From Schistosoma mansoni (lineage: Eukaryota; Platyhelminthes; Trematoda; Strigeidida; Schistosomatidae): 64,000 nt of DNA. This document shows, one piece after another, positions 24,001-39,000 of this stretch. Every line of letters starts with the position of its first letter. Position 1 is the stretch's first letter. The notes below the pieces were generated by a model. That model was not told the origin of the DNA, ran no database searches, and worked only from the letters and a program-made list of their open reading frames with translations. Both the position numbers and the translations under genes were made by a program. Location: positions 29,773,266 to 29,837,265 of the forward strand of contig NC_031502.1 in NCBI RefSeq assembly GCF_000237925.1. Direction: 5' to 3'.

Positions 24001-27000
24001 AGGTAGGAACATAGCTGATCGGTTATCCAGCTGTCAGTGTTGACGCTGATCAGCTTGTTAAGTAAAAGGTGTCTTGGAATAGAATCAAAAGCAGAAGTAA
24101 AGTCCAGGAAAGCGCATCGAACATACTTCTTACCCTTTTCCAACCCGAACACTACATTGTGATGCAAAATAGCAACGGCATCTAATGTGCTTCTTTTGCA
24201 TTTGTAAGCAAACTGATACGAATCACTGTGCTCTTTTATTGCAGGTTGAAGTGGGAGTATCAATAATTTTTCCATTATTTCGAGGAAAGGTGAAGTTATT
24301 GCTATGGGTCTAAATTTGACATTTTTATCGCGAGATACTTTCTTAGATATAGGGATTATCTTTATCTTTCACCACATTTATGGTATGAGATTAGTTGAGA
24401 AGGATCTGTTAAAGATAGTCTTGAAAGGATAACATAGAACGTCAGCACATTTTTAAAAAAGTAGCTTTGGGATACCATCATGTCCTAAACATTGGGATGA
24501 ATTAAGTGACTGGAGACATTTTCGGACATCATTTTCAGTGAAACTGGGAACACAATTATTCTTCAAACCTGTGGATATAGGGAACATGATGTCAGATGAC
24601 TGACGTACAAAGGACTTATTTAAGTCACAAACATTCAGCTGGATATCGCTACTAGTCTGCCTGTCCCCTGTAATTTCTTTAAAGAGTTTCCACATACTTG
24701 GAGAGCTTTTACAAGTTAGGAGTTTCTGAGTAAACATAGAGTTGAGACATCTAATCTCTAGGTTTATTTGACCATTTAACTTACGAACTTCAATAGTGTT
24801 TTTCTCCTCGTACATTCTTTCTTTTTCCCTCCGTAGTCGTTTTAGTTGTGGAGATGTAAGTCGATCAAAAACTTAAAAAGAAGGATTCAGTAGGACAGCA
24901 AATATCAAAACAGAATTTAAGACAACAGGTGATAACGTCAGTGGTGTTTTCTAGTAAGTCATCTGTAAATAATTCCCAGTTAGTCGTACAAAACATGTTT
25001 TTCAGATTTTGTATATTTTCTTCTGAGTAATTCCTATATATGACTTTTTTGGTGTGGTGTAAGTGTGTACTCTTTCCATGTTTACCATATACTTTAGGTA
25101 GAACACGAATTATACAGTGATCCGAGCTAGACAATGGAGCACGTTTGCGAGTCACATGTGTACCCACATAATTAATGAAAACCAAGTCTAGATGAGCACT
25201 CAAACGAGTAGGAAAATCCACTACATTTAGGTGACCTAGTGATGTAAGGAAACTACAGTCACATGAATTGAAATCACCACATACAATTGAAAGTGAACCA
25301 CTGAAGGCAGCAACGGCGAATTCAGTAAATTTATCAGCAAAGACAGATAGCGCAGATGATGTGCAGTCAGGAGTCATGTAGATGTTAGTAACGTAAACAC
25401 AGGTGTTTTGAACGGCGTCTTAAAGTTAGACAGTCGATAAAGTCATTTGAAAACTTGAAACAAGCAAAAGTAGATCAACACCAGTTAACGTTTACAAACG
25501 TAACTGTACCACCGCCACACCTCATTTTATTGCTTGGTCGATTCTGACGATAGATATTGAAATCACGCAGTGATACTAAGCAATCGTCCTGTAGATCAGT
25601 TAACCAAGATTCATAAGTTGTGATAACGCCACAATTACGATATATGTTTTGACTTAGTATGAATTGGAGATAGTCCACCTCGTTAATAAGTGATCGGCAG
25701 TTAGAATTTAGCAGCTCGGGAATCGACATTTGATTAGTGTTTATTCTCTTTAATGCATATTGTCAACCACCACGATGTCTCTTATTGTACTTGTTTGTAA
25801 TTTTTGCAGCGAAAGGACGTAAGCTTTACATAAACGCGCCTGTATAGGTTATGCGATTAAAAGACATAATGAGATATTAAAACAAATTTAAAAAAACAGA
25901 TAACTTGTTGAAATATTTAGATGGCAGAAACAGATAGCCCAGGTATTCAAGCAGGCCGCCAGACGTTTGATTAGCCAATCAAAAAACAACCGTTTGAAGC
26001 GAGGGTACAGGGTTTGAGTCCCAGAGTGAACATCAACTCTGAAATGCAGGTACATCCAGCTGACGAGTCCCAAATAAGACGAAACGCGCGTCCTGGATTC
26101 CGCTGCCAGCCACTATCCATCTTTGCCTAACCGCATAGTTCTGTTCGTTTTTTAAGAGTGGTTCGATTTAGGGGACGTGCGTTTTCTCCCCTTATATGGA
26201 ACATGCCTACTAATTCAGTGTACATGGAACCCAGCTTATATTAGTATTTCCATTGAACTTAACACTAACCTCTTCAGACACCGTAATATTAGTTACTGGA
26301 TTAAATTCAGAAACGTCGATTAAGTTCATTAAATAAGTAAAGATTAAACTAACAAATGTAATTCATAAACATACAAGTACAGGCTAGTGTAGTCGAGTTT
26401 GAGCTAGCCACTTCTCTTGTTTAAGACTACACGACAGATAAAACCATAATAAGTGAAGCGAGATTCAAAACTGCAGTCTAGTGATTTAGAAAAAAAAAAG
26501 AAATCACTTAACAGAATAAGTACTGGACAGTGACGTTACTTTACAACATATGCCACACAATGACTTGGGTAATAGTGTACTAGTCAGAAGAACTGTCAAA
26601 TTTAATTTTGTTCGCGGAAAGCAAAGAGAGTAGGAACTGCCGCTCAATTTAATAATGGGAATTGGTAGCTGACGAAGTTCTGCAGGCCTTTCAACTAATA
26701 TCATTTGGTGAAATGGAAAACAATTGAGATTTTAAAATTTATAACTAAAGTAAATGATGGGTATGATAAAATCAATAAGTGGTATTGTCCATAAACTAGG
26801 AAATACTAACCTTAATAACAGCAAAATGATTCCGTAAATCATATTTCTTCGACCAATTACAGTTGAGTTCATAAGGTGTACCACTGTCAAATACCGTTTT
26901 CGAGTTTAACACAGGTAGAAGGCGGATATGACCATTAAGTGTTTTAATTTGACCTTCACGATGAGCAGTTAAAACTGCTGTTTTAATAAACTTTTGAACA

Positions 27001-30000
27001 CCTAGTGTTTTTTACGAAAGGATGTTTCAAATAATAAAATAAATAGTAATGCACAACACAACGGACGATAAAAATCAGTGGACAGTGAATTAGAGCTCTT
27101 TTTCCATACAGATCCAGAAAATAAGAAAAATCTATAAAAGTACTTTGGATTGATTATTTCAGAGATAGTGAGTCTAGACTAGCAGCTTAAATGATGATAT
27201 TGTCGTTAAATTTATCCTGCTTTATTTATTTATTTATTTGTGAATACTTCACTTTGGCTAATTGCTTGAGTTTTAAAAGAACCAGAACCATAGAGACGTG
27301 AGTTTTATTGGTATTATTACCAAGTAAAAAGTAATCTCGACCAACCTATTTGCTAATATGTTTATCCGTTGCGCTTGATAGTAACTAATAGAATACTTAC
27401 ACATAACAATATTTTCAATTATCAGAAGGGGTTATTGCGGAGATTTCAGTAATCTTATAGTTGAAATCATGAGTCAATTGAAGCTAGACCACAATAAAAA
27501 ATTTGGAAGCACTGGATGGCCGTTTTGTCCTATTGTGGGACTCCTCAGCAGTGCGCATCCACGATCATGCCTCGCAAGTGCTTAACCACTAGACCACTGA
27601 GCCGGCATCCAACGGTGTTAATGTCTAACTTCAACTGATAGGTCCTGGGTTCAAATCTCGCGAGGCATNNNNNNNNNNNNNNNNNNNNNNNNNNNNNNNN
27701 NNNNNNNNNNNNNNNNNNNNNNNNNNNNNNNNNNNNNNNNNNNNNNNNNNNNNNNNNNNNNNNNNNNNNNNNNNNNNNNNNNNNNNNNNNNNNNNNNNNN
27801 NNNNNNNNNNNNNNNNNNNNNNNNNNNNNNNNNNNNNNNNNNNNNNNNNNNNNNNNNNNNNNNNNNNNCAAATTATCCATAGAATAAAACTTGACAAATG
27901 AAAAAGAAATAGGGAAAATTATAATTTACGAACGAACCAATCAGATTTAAGGTGACAAGTCTGGGATTTTAGTGCAGAAATTCATATACATATTTGGCTA
28001 ACTACTATTTCGGTATTATAGCTAATGTCAGTTCGTGATGAAAACCCTAACCATCAACTGTAAATCATAGTTACAATTCTTTACACTGCTTTATAATCCT
28101 CATTTAGTCTTAGTTAGTAGGTGGACATTTTCAAAGTCATTATAGCGTTGCTTAAAGGTCGTCTATAAATTATAGTCTCACCAAAAAAGGACTATAAAAA
28201 TACAAATGAAAGATGTTTGTAGATACACATATGCAACACATTGGTTTATATATAAATATATATGACGAACTTACAAGGATATCGGGGTATTTTGACTAGT
28301 TGAATTAGTTTTCTGATATGAATCTGTTGAAGCTGAAGAAAATCATGAAAAATGTTCACTTAGAACTTTATAAAAATAATAATAACCATTCAGTAACAAA
28401 TACGTTGATATGGAAAGTTCGAAATTTGTAAACCCTAATAATTTGACAGAATTATTCAACTTAATATCCATTGTAACTTACTATTTAAAACACTACCATG
28501 AGTCGTAACAAACATTGTTACTGTCTATTTATATTCATAAAAGATTAGATTCAGGACTCAGTAGCTGAGTGGAAAACGCGATGGCTTTGAAGCGAAAAAT
28601 ACTGGGTTTGAGTCTCAGAGTGAACATCAACTCTGAGATGCAGGTACATCCAGGTGACGGGTCCCAAATAGGACGAAATACGTGTCCTGGATTCCACTGC
28701 TAGCCACTGTCCATCTTTGATAAGATTCAATTAATTTAAAGATATAAAAATTTCTATCATTCAAATTAGATTGACAATTAGGACGAAACGGCCATCCAGT
28801 GCTTCCAAATTTTCCATTGTGGTCTAGCTTCAATTGACTCATGATTTCAACTATAAAGTATTTCCAATTCTTAACATTAAATTGTAATGTAAACCAAATA
28901 GTATCCAAGAGACGTTGAAATAACTTTTTTATTTATTTATTTGATGAATTACCGTGACATAAAATTAGAAACGTTTCTATTGAATACTCGTCACTTTTCC
29001 AGTCTGGTGTAAACTTCCACAATTTCAAGTACTAAATTGTATTTACTGATAATCTTGGTCCACACCCTTTTGTAATGTGTACACTTTCTGCATTAATCAA
29101 TTGTGAGAGAAATGAATTCTAACATTGTTTGCTAGGTATATTAAGTGACCTTCAAAGTATAAATGTGTGTGCATGTGTAAACCTCATTTCTGTTACATAT
29201 GTGTGTATCTGTTACATAAGTTTGCAATTGGTTGACATAAATTTACTATATTATCTGTACTTATGAAGATTTCTTGACAGGTTTTGAATATCCGTTACAA
29301 TTTTAGCGCACATATAATATTAGCACTTATTAATTTGCTGATAAAATCATTTCTTTAATGAGAGTTAAGTGGCTGGTCAAATTACTTGACATTTTAACAT
29401 TGTAACCAAACAGAAAGTCAGTGCACGTGAATATACCTGATGACGCTAATGAGGACCCGAAAAACGAACTTGGTAAATTACTCATATAAATAAGATTGAA
29501 TATAAAAACTTTGCTGCCTAAATAACTTTGAGAGGTAATTTCCAGAATTACAATGAGTAGCCATTAATGAGTCGGTATGAAATAAATATTACTAATGACA
29601 ATGCATAGTGGTCGTAAAATATCGTTAACTGAGTGGAGTTAGGAACATAAACCATTGAATTTAAACACAATAGCCTAAAGGTTAAGTATATTATTAAAAG
29701 CCTGAAATTCTGTGATTCGACTCTCGGTAGTGTCATACATGTTCACTGCTGAAGGGTCACGAGCGAGGAAGAAATAGCTGCTCAGTATTCCTTGATTCTC
29801 AATGATTGTCTAACTACGAGCATTCTGTCACGTAAATTACCACATTCAGCAATCTTCACAAATTCCCCTATAATATAAACAAATACATTAGTTCAGGGAT
29901 ACTTTTTTTAAAGAATACCATAAAGACTAACCGTATGTATATTTCGATGAATCAACTGAGTCATTTACCTGGATAAGTATTTAAAAAGCTATCAATTAAC

Positions 30001-33000
30001 TTTTGAGCATTTTGTTGAGATACATTCAGTTGACTAGCCAATGTTTGAGAACCCATTCCATATAGAATAGCATAGCATAACTGTTTTGCTTGTTGACGTT
30101 GAACATCGGTCACTTGATTTGAATGGGGTATATTTAACCAATGAGCAGCTAACTTTAAACGAAACATACATTTAAAAAATGATACTTTAGTTTCTTTTTT
30201 TCAAAGAAAAGGGTGATTGCAGAGTTTACTACAGGTTGTTAATAATAAGAAAGTAATTCTGACAAATAGTTAATAAGTATATTAATGTTAAACTAAATAT
30301 CATTCGTCTAAGTGAAATAAGAATACAGGTTAAAAATCAAAGGACAAACGTTTATCCACCATTTAATATGAGTTATATACGATGTTTGATTAAAGTAAGA
30401 GTAGTTTAACAAAATGACAGTGGAATTTAATTTAGAATAAAACAGTACAGACCTATTATGTCATTTATACAACTATGTCAGTTTTCTTGTAGCGGTATTC
30501 AAGAATTCCTCAACAAGATAATAAGAACGAGGAAACTAAAAAAAGTGTACAGAGATTAGTCCATCGAATGTCTACCTTTCATTACATTTCCCTTTGTTCT
30601 TTTATTATTTTCCCTTATCAACCAAAGGAATGATTGGGTTATCTGGAAAAAAATTAATGGAAACCAGGAGGGGGGGGACAATGGACAGCTGTTTTATGAT
30701 AGCTTGGACTTTAATCTTAACGCAGAACCGAAATCCTACACAGAATTAAGTTCAACGGCTTGAGGTTTTACGACAACCGAAATTCCTCCAGAAAATGAGT
30801 CAAAATACAACAGTCTACATTTCTAACGCGTCAACCATGTGACCATTCCTGGAGAGTATCAAATCTAAACAAACCAGGTTAGTTGTTATACTGTTTCATG
30901 AAAAATATATCGAAATTGAAAATATCTGCACAAATAATCGATCTAAACAATTATCAACGTTTATTCAATAAAATTGTACATTCGAATCCTGTGGAACGAA
31001 AACAAACAACGATAAAACAACAATTGTATAGCTTTACCTTTTTAAATGCATCTGATTCTGAGTTAGGTTCAATGGATTGATCAGCAGTTTGACTTGCATG
31101 TTCCACTACTGATAAAAGTTTTAAAAGTTCTACATCTTTACTGAAATACGCTAATAATCTTAATTCGAGTTGACAAAAATCACCAGAAATAAGTAAACCA
31201 CCAACAGGTGCATGAAATGCACAACGTGGTCTTATAGTCTAAAAAGAAAATAACCAACAGTAAAAGGTATTAAAATTATTACAAACAATGTTGTAATAGA
31301 TAAAGGAATATATTCATTGGTTCTAGTTTTTACACCGTTTGACTACAGTGAGATGCAAGAGTAGTATGCATAGTGGCAGTATTAGTAGAAAACGTTGCTC
31401 TTGGACAACACAAATCAAGAAGAACGAGTAGATTCACAGAGCAGTGAAATATGATATAATTTCAAATTGTCTCCATACTGATAATCAATATGCCGGAAGA
31501 GTATTAGTTTATTGACGAAGCGAAATGAAATGATTATTAATGTTCAATGTTAAACAATATAGTTCCAAAAAAGATGTAGACATTTGCTGAGTTCAAACCA
31601 CAGGATTTTAGCAACAGAAGTGCAGATATGCTCAGTAGGAAGATATAGAATGAATTTTACAAGAATATAGATCAGTGTATTAGTATATGATCTACAGTTG
31701 TTCAAAAGAAAGGGATTGAGTGAATTTCAAACCTAGAATCGAATTCTTCAAAAAATGAACCTGTGATATTTAGGTTTAAGATATCTGATGTGTGGGCGAG
31801 GATGACAATGATTGGTTGTCTTGATGAGTTAGACTTAAATAGGATGACAGGTGTTGTGTTATATATATTCCCCTATCCTTATTATGTATTGACAGTTATT
31901 GATTGACTGTTCCTTGTGTCGGATTCTGGTGTGGAAATATATCGACGTTGTAGTCAAGCTAATCTCGTGTTCTTGATCTGAGTTGTGTTGAAGTCCTGTA
32001 GAATAGACACTGGGTGGGAATCTAGTGTAGATATTCGTCTAAGGTTAATTAGCGTCCTACATACGTGTAAAAAGTGAAAGGACTGTTATAACCAGAACCC
32101 TAGAGTTATAACCAGTATCTATCCTGTTTATAACAATATCAAACTTCAATAAAACCTCTTAAATGGTACTGCTTTATCAGTGGGAGATTAGAACAGTAAT
32201 TAAGATAAAAAATTTCACTATAATAACACTGCATAATTAGCAACTCGTATGATTTTATTACTGTTCGTAAATATAAATTATTAGGTAAACCATCTAATAT
32301 TTTAATCTATATCCATCACGTGGCATTTAATCCGACAAATATTGGTTCACTTCAATATATTCAATAACTTTATGTCATGTATATGATAATGAGTGCTAGC
32401 ACATAAGACTAAACATATGTCGCAGCAGATAGATTATTGTTATTTAGTGTGAGAATTTTTTTATATAAAAAACACCACAACATTGGCGAATGGGCTGTGT
32501 ATATACTAATTCATTAGTTATAAAATTAGGGGAGAGTTTGATCAAATCATGTGGAATGAAAGCTTTATTGAAAGTAGGTATATTATAGATGCGAAATCTT
32601 TTTTCTCTACTTAATAAATTTGTCGAATGATATAGGTTTGTTTCTATGTGGTGACTGATCACAGTCAATCCAAAGTTTAGTAAAAAAAAAAAGAGATAGT
32701 TTGATTGAAAATATGATCAAGATAGATTTCTTTCAGTTGAGAAGATTCATCCTACTTTCATGGAAAATGTAAAACAAAACTAGAGTAAGATTATGACTCG
32801 TTAAAGTCTGATCTGAGTTACGTTGATAGTGGACTGTCTGAAACCAGTATTTAGAAATGTTGTGTGGAATGGCTCAGAATTAGTTACAATTGAGCACGTG
32901 CATTAACTCACTATTTTAAACTAGATCTTGTGTTTCAGCATTTATTCAAACATATGTTCTATTTTGTCCTTTGAAACCATATTCTCAATGTTCAGTTTTT

Positions 33001-36000
33001 CTCATTGCTATTGATGCTTTATTATTTAGGGTCACTTACCATTTATCTTATCAATTTCATTTCATCATGTTGATGTGGATTGGTGACCCGCCTGACACAA
33101 ATTAGTTTCAGGCTCTATAATGATGATGGTTGGAATGTTAGGTACCGGTTAACAATGGAACTAAAGACATAAATTTTGTTCACTTAGATGCTCATCACCT
33201 GAACGTACTTTTATACGATTTTTGATGTTCCTAGTGAGACATAAATATGAACACCGGATTTTAAGCATGTCTAAATAGCAATTTACAGATGAAATACTAT
33301 TTCAGGATTCCATTATTAAAAATTATCTAACTGTCTACAAAGTACACATGTAAATTATATCGCATTACAAAACGTTAAATCTCGAGAACAGCTCTATACT
33401 AGCTGTGATCTGGGATACTGGTACATCAAAATATTTCTGGTCTCCTGAAAACACGTTGTCAAACTGTATGTTAGAGCTTTTAATGTTCGAACCTTGTGTC
33501 AGATAGGAAAACCGGCTTCTTTAGTCAGAACTCTAGAATTTCGCGCAATCGATACATGCTACGCCTCCAAAATGCGAATTATTATTTATTTTATTTAAAC
33601 ACATAAATATTGGTACAAGGAAGCACCAGATACATATGCGCCTCACAAATCTCATTTGATTTGTGTGAGGGCTGTGATACTGCACAGGTGCCCAGACTGA
33701 AGCAGGTGGTTTTCTTAGGGGGCCACACCCCGAGCCTTTGACTTGAAGGTCTAATCCACAAGGCAACGGAGCATCGTAAGGAGATGCAGTCCTATGGTAG
33801 CCGGTGACCAACGATTGATTCATACGCCATTTGTTCCCTCAGGTTACTGGAGCCCATGTGCACCATTGGTTTGGAATCAGGGTTTTCCAACTCCCCTAGG
33901 TGGACTCGTCTTGTCCACGAACCCGGTTAAAGCACCGGACATTCGCTTTTCGTCCTCTCAATTTCGTAAACAACACCCCCGCCACGAGAAGGCAGTGAGT
34001 AGGACTTCCCTGGCAGAGGCTATATATTCGCTGGCCATGTGAGAATATTTCGAGAGGGAGAGCGGACTCTCCCCACTCTCGGCCGTACCAGGGCATTTGA
34101 GGGCCCAAAATGCGAATACAGGACCAAAGTACGGTTATTCATTTGACCTCACCTTGTCAATGTAAAAATTTCAGTGCAATTTGCACTTCTAGTGTCTCGA
34201 GACTCCACTGCTACTTCTCATGGCCTCAGTGGTGTAGGTATAGAATTAAGTCCAAGAGCAGAAGGGGCTCTGTTAGAGTGGATTCCAATAGACAATAGCT
34301 TGTGAGCTTACCGACGAAATGAGATAGTATAAAATATAGGGACACACGAGGTTCTCTTTTCGTTATATCTACCTACGCTCCCACTGATTGCAGCTCTGAC
34401 AAAGTTAGAGATGAATTTCATAGGAAGCTATTAAACATCTATCAAAAAGTTAAACCCTCTGATGTAGTAATACTTGGAGGCAATTTTATTGCTCAAGTAG
34501 GCAAACTAAACCAAACCGAAAGGCGACCATCTGTTGCACCTATGCTCAGATAACCGTCTATTACTGACAAACACCAACTTTCAACATAAGGAGAAACATC
34601 GTCTGACATGGCGACCTCCACAATCGACTCATTGATGAACTCGAATAGATCACATTGTCATTACTCATCCTTGAAGGGGCTTGGATGAAGACTGTGGCTC
34701 ACTCTGGAGCCCATTTTTAGACTAGGATCATGCCTTAGTTTGAGAACGTATTTGTTTGTGTCTTACTGAACCTAGAAAAGCCACAGCAAGAAAACTTTTA
34801 AGAGTCCAACTTAATGATGAAGAGGTTAGGAATATAGTTCAGGGACTAGAGAGGGAGCTAGTTATCCGTGAAAGTGACATCCACCTCGAGTCAGCTTGAT
34901 ATATCAAAAACTCTGTGGAAACAGCAGCGACATCTACTAGGAACTAAAAACAGAAAGGTAAGGAAAAATCAGTGGGTCTCAGCGTCCACAGAACAGATAG
35001 ACGATCAGAAACTCATACCGTTTAGCTCCAGACACGATGAGGACCTTAGACAGCTTAAACTTTGGCTGGTGGAAAAGCCTACGCAATGATCGTGAGCAGT
35101 GGTGAGTAGCGAAAGCAGAAGAAATGGAAAAGGCAGCAGAGATAACTAACGGTAGACTACTATTCAGAATTATCAAGGAAATAAGCATTAAAAACCATCT
35201 CTTTGTGAATATATTTCGTGAAAAAAATGGGACTATCATTCACTCTCTATCTAGGAGATTGGACCGATAAGTAGAACACTTTAGGGAACGGTTCAACTGG
35301 CCTTCAGCCACGCTTCAGTTACATATTATCTCCAAGCAACCTGAATGGCTAAACTGATGCAAGTTCTTCAACTCTTAGTGACGCTGAAAGGCTATAAGTT
35401 ATCCAAAGCGAGGGAGAGAAGTAAGGCCTGATGGACTAACACGTGTGATTTACAAGAGTAGTGGTTTAGTTTTAGCAGTTGAAAGACGGACCGGAGAAGT
35501 ACGTTAATCTTGTACAAGCTCTCTACTCAAACACTATTGGTTAAGTCAGAGCTTATGGAGAACTGTCTTCGGAATTGGCTACTTCAAGTGGTGTTCGTCA
35601 GGGTTGGCTAGAAGGAAGCTTGGGGGTGTGCAAATTAAAACATGGGATCAATCTATGAAGTTACTAACAAGTGAACTCAGTCATGTTAATAGGTGTAGAC
35701 TAACTGGTTGTGGTCCGCGTGATTATCGTAACCAATGATTACAAGGTATGAATGATATTGCTCAAAATCGTTTTCAATAACGCAAATGCATCCATTCTTT
35801 GCCTCTTCCAAAATTCTGAGACTTCGAATTTTTCATAACCTTTTTTGCTATTATTTCGCTAATTCACCGTCGATGCCTAAATTTTCTCTGTTACCACTGA
35901 TACCGCTACTAAATCTAGTATACTGGGATTTGGCCTAACAATCTTATCCCCCTGAGTTAATGGGGTATGGCAACTTAAACCGATGTACATACGTACCACG

Positions 36001-39000
36001 TTCTATGTTGTAACTGACTTTATATCGCATGATATTTATAAAATCAATTTTCTTTTATTCAAACAAGAAAAAATAGAGAAACTTACTTCAATTGATTTAG
36101 GCAGTTCACTTAATATTTGATCAAATGGTGAAGTCCACTTTTCTGAATTATTATTAAGACAGTTATTGTCTACTGTTGACGATTTATAGTGTAATTTAGA
36201 CCAATCAATAACAATATCTTTTGGAACAGATTGTAAATTAGGCATAATAGATATAATTCGACCAGTAGCTGTGTAAACATCATATGTAGGTGATATACGT
36301 AATGGCTGTATATTATCAGGAAACAGATCAGAGAAGTAAAGAAAAGTAAGCAGAAAAAAACAAGACATCATGAAAATGCATTGAACGAAAAAGAAAAAAA
36401 TCAGATGATAATAATAATAATAAGGGGTTCCTTAAGCAATATGATTTGTTTTTCTTGAGATAAATAATAAAGAGTCAAAATACATAAACAGTCACAAAAC
36501 AACTGTTTACTAGACAATTGTTCAGCTATATTACAATGTTGAATATAAGAATTTTTTTAAGGTGATGACTACCTGGTTGGAGTGTTTGCGACCGTTATAA
36601 TCAATGATTGAAGAAATTGGATGATATGGTTTACAACTGATGGCGATGGGGTAGATAAGTTTAATGTTTGTTTTATTTTTTTACTCCTCAAATCCACTCA
36701 TTCTTTTGAAACTATATTATTTATGCCTAATATCTTCTAGTACTACTACTGATACTGCCAGTAATTCTACTACTCTAGCATTTGCTTTGACAGTTTTATG
36801 TTCCTATGCTAGCGTAGTCCGACAACTTGAGTCGATATGTATAAACGCACTATGTCCTGATTTTTTATAACTGACCGAATTAATAAATGTGAAATATGTT
36901 CAGATTATAATACGTGCGACAATCTATATGTGAATACAGTAATAAATTAAGATTTATTATTAATATTGAACAGTAAAGCCAGTTGTACACAAGATTTTGC
37001 AAAATTAACACCCCAAATCAGATGGAAGCTAGAAAATGCCTATTAGCATTTAGGTAATCAAGTAGAAGCAAGAGAAAATCGTCACATTATTATAAAATGA
37101 TAATACTAAACTTTCAACAGCGAATTCTCGGCACTATCAACACTGGTCAAAATTCTATTCGTAAATCTATCAATATTATGAATTTTACAATATATGCTAC
37201 TAATTTGAAATAATATAAAACAACGTCATAGTGATGTAACTTGATTCTTCTGATCATTTACAAATTAGTACAATTCTTTTAGTGAAATATAGTGTTTATT
37301 CATTCAATTGATGATAACGATTTCGAAGTATGCTGAGCATAAATACTATTTGTAAAAGTAGACCTAGATTCATACCAATTATGCTTCTATGTGCCCATAA
37401 ATCCTTGTACGTTTCAAAAGTTCCATTAAAAGAAGTGCAATTAGCAGGATGTTTAACATATAATAACTAATTTAGTGTACTGTAGTATTTGAAAAATACT
37501 ATTATTATAGTTTTATAAACTGGATCACGGATAAAAATCAACATGTATTCCGCAGCTATTTTGAGAATTACTATATATATCACACAAAGTGTTTGGAAAA
37601 ATAGGACATTTATAGAGTAAACCATACAAAAAAGTAGTGTCTTTACTGTACCATAAATCAGAAAAAATATCCAATCAACCCAGATAGACATTTTTCAGTT
37701 GGGAAGGTCTATTCTACTATTAAGAAAGATTTGATAGGAAACTATTAAACTATAGACTCTGACTTGTATGAGTCGTGTCTGGTAATGTTTCAGGCTGCTG
37801 AGTCAGAAAATGCAACTGTACAGTAGGTGAAAGAAATCAGCTCCTTTCCTTGAAATACCCTTAATACCTACAACACAGCAGAATTTGTTTTGCAATGGTG
37901 AGAGGATGAAAGTGAAGCATCGAAACTGTGTTGGTGGATAAAGGTTGTTCATCCTAATGTGGGTTGAAAAAATCTAATTTGAAATTAATGGAGTAAATGT
38001 GCTCCAGAATCTTAAAAGATCGTATGGTGCATGAACCTATTTTGAGGAGCTATTATCAGCCTGCATCACCTGACGTCACTCTATTGTCTTAAAGATTAGA
38101 TATTCAGGTTATATATTTTACCCAGTGAACCGAAACAAAGTGTAAAGGAGAAAACAAGTGCAAACACATACTTCATTTTACTAAGCTAAACAAAACGGAA
38201 ATAGATCATTAAAACATTTAATAGTCTGCAGTTCCGTATACATTCAACAATTACAAGCAACCAGTGGTAAAAATGAGATTGTAGACTTAAAAATACGTTT
38301 TCTGTGCTACGGAAACGGCGAATAGTACTGGAACACCACTGAATTTTAGACACACCTACTGAATATTACTGCTATTCTGAAACAACCTCATGCTTTACTA
38401 AATGTAATGTACCACGTGTTGATAGACTGAACTTTTATTTTGATTATGTAAGTAACTTAGGTCAGATAATGCAGATTAGTTTCTTCGAAAAAAGTAGTCA
38501 ATAGAACGTTTTTCTCTCCTGCTAAGACCAGTTGCATTAAAAAGCATCCATTGTTTACAAAACATTAGGACGGAAATCATAAAACTCGTTGAACATTAAA
38601 TGTTTGGAAAGGAATTTATTTGCAAAGTTATTATTCTTACCTGATCCCCGGTACTAGATATATAGATAAGACGACATGTAGATACTAGTGAGTTAAATAT
38701 TTTTTCTAAAATACCGTTGATATGACGCCATTCCATAATAACAGCTGGTAATGGATGAAGATTTGTAAGTTTCGAGAGAAGTGTATTAGTAGCTTTGGGT
38801 AAATGATTTGAACGATTACGCCCATTCAATAAATAGGATTGACTACGTTTTCTATTCATTATTAAATCATTGGGATCAGTTATTTGAGGTAAATGAAGCC
38901 ATTTGAAAAGAACCTTTTCAAATAAAAAAATATTGTCAAAATAAGTACTATTAATGATAAGACTGTTTGAAGTGTAACATCCTAAAAATTCGTGAGTGAT

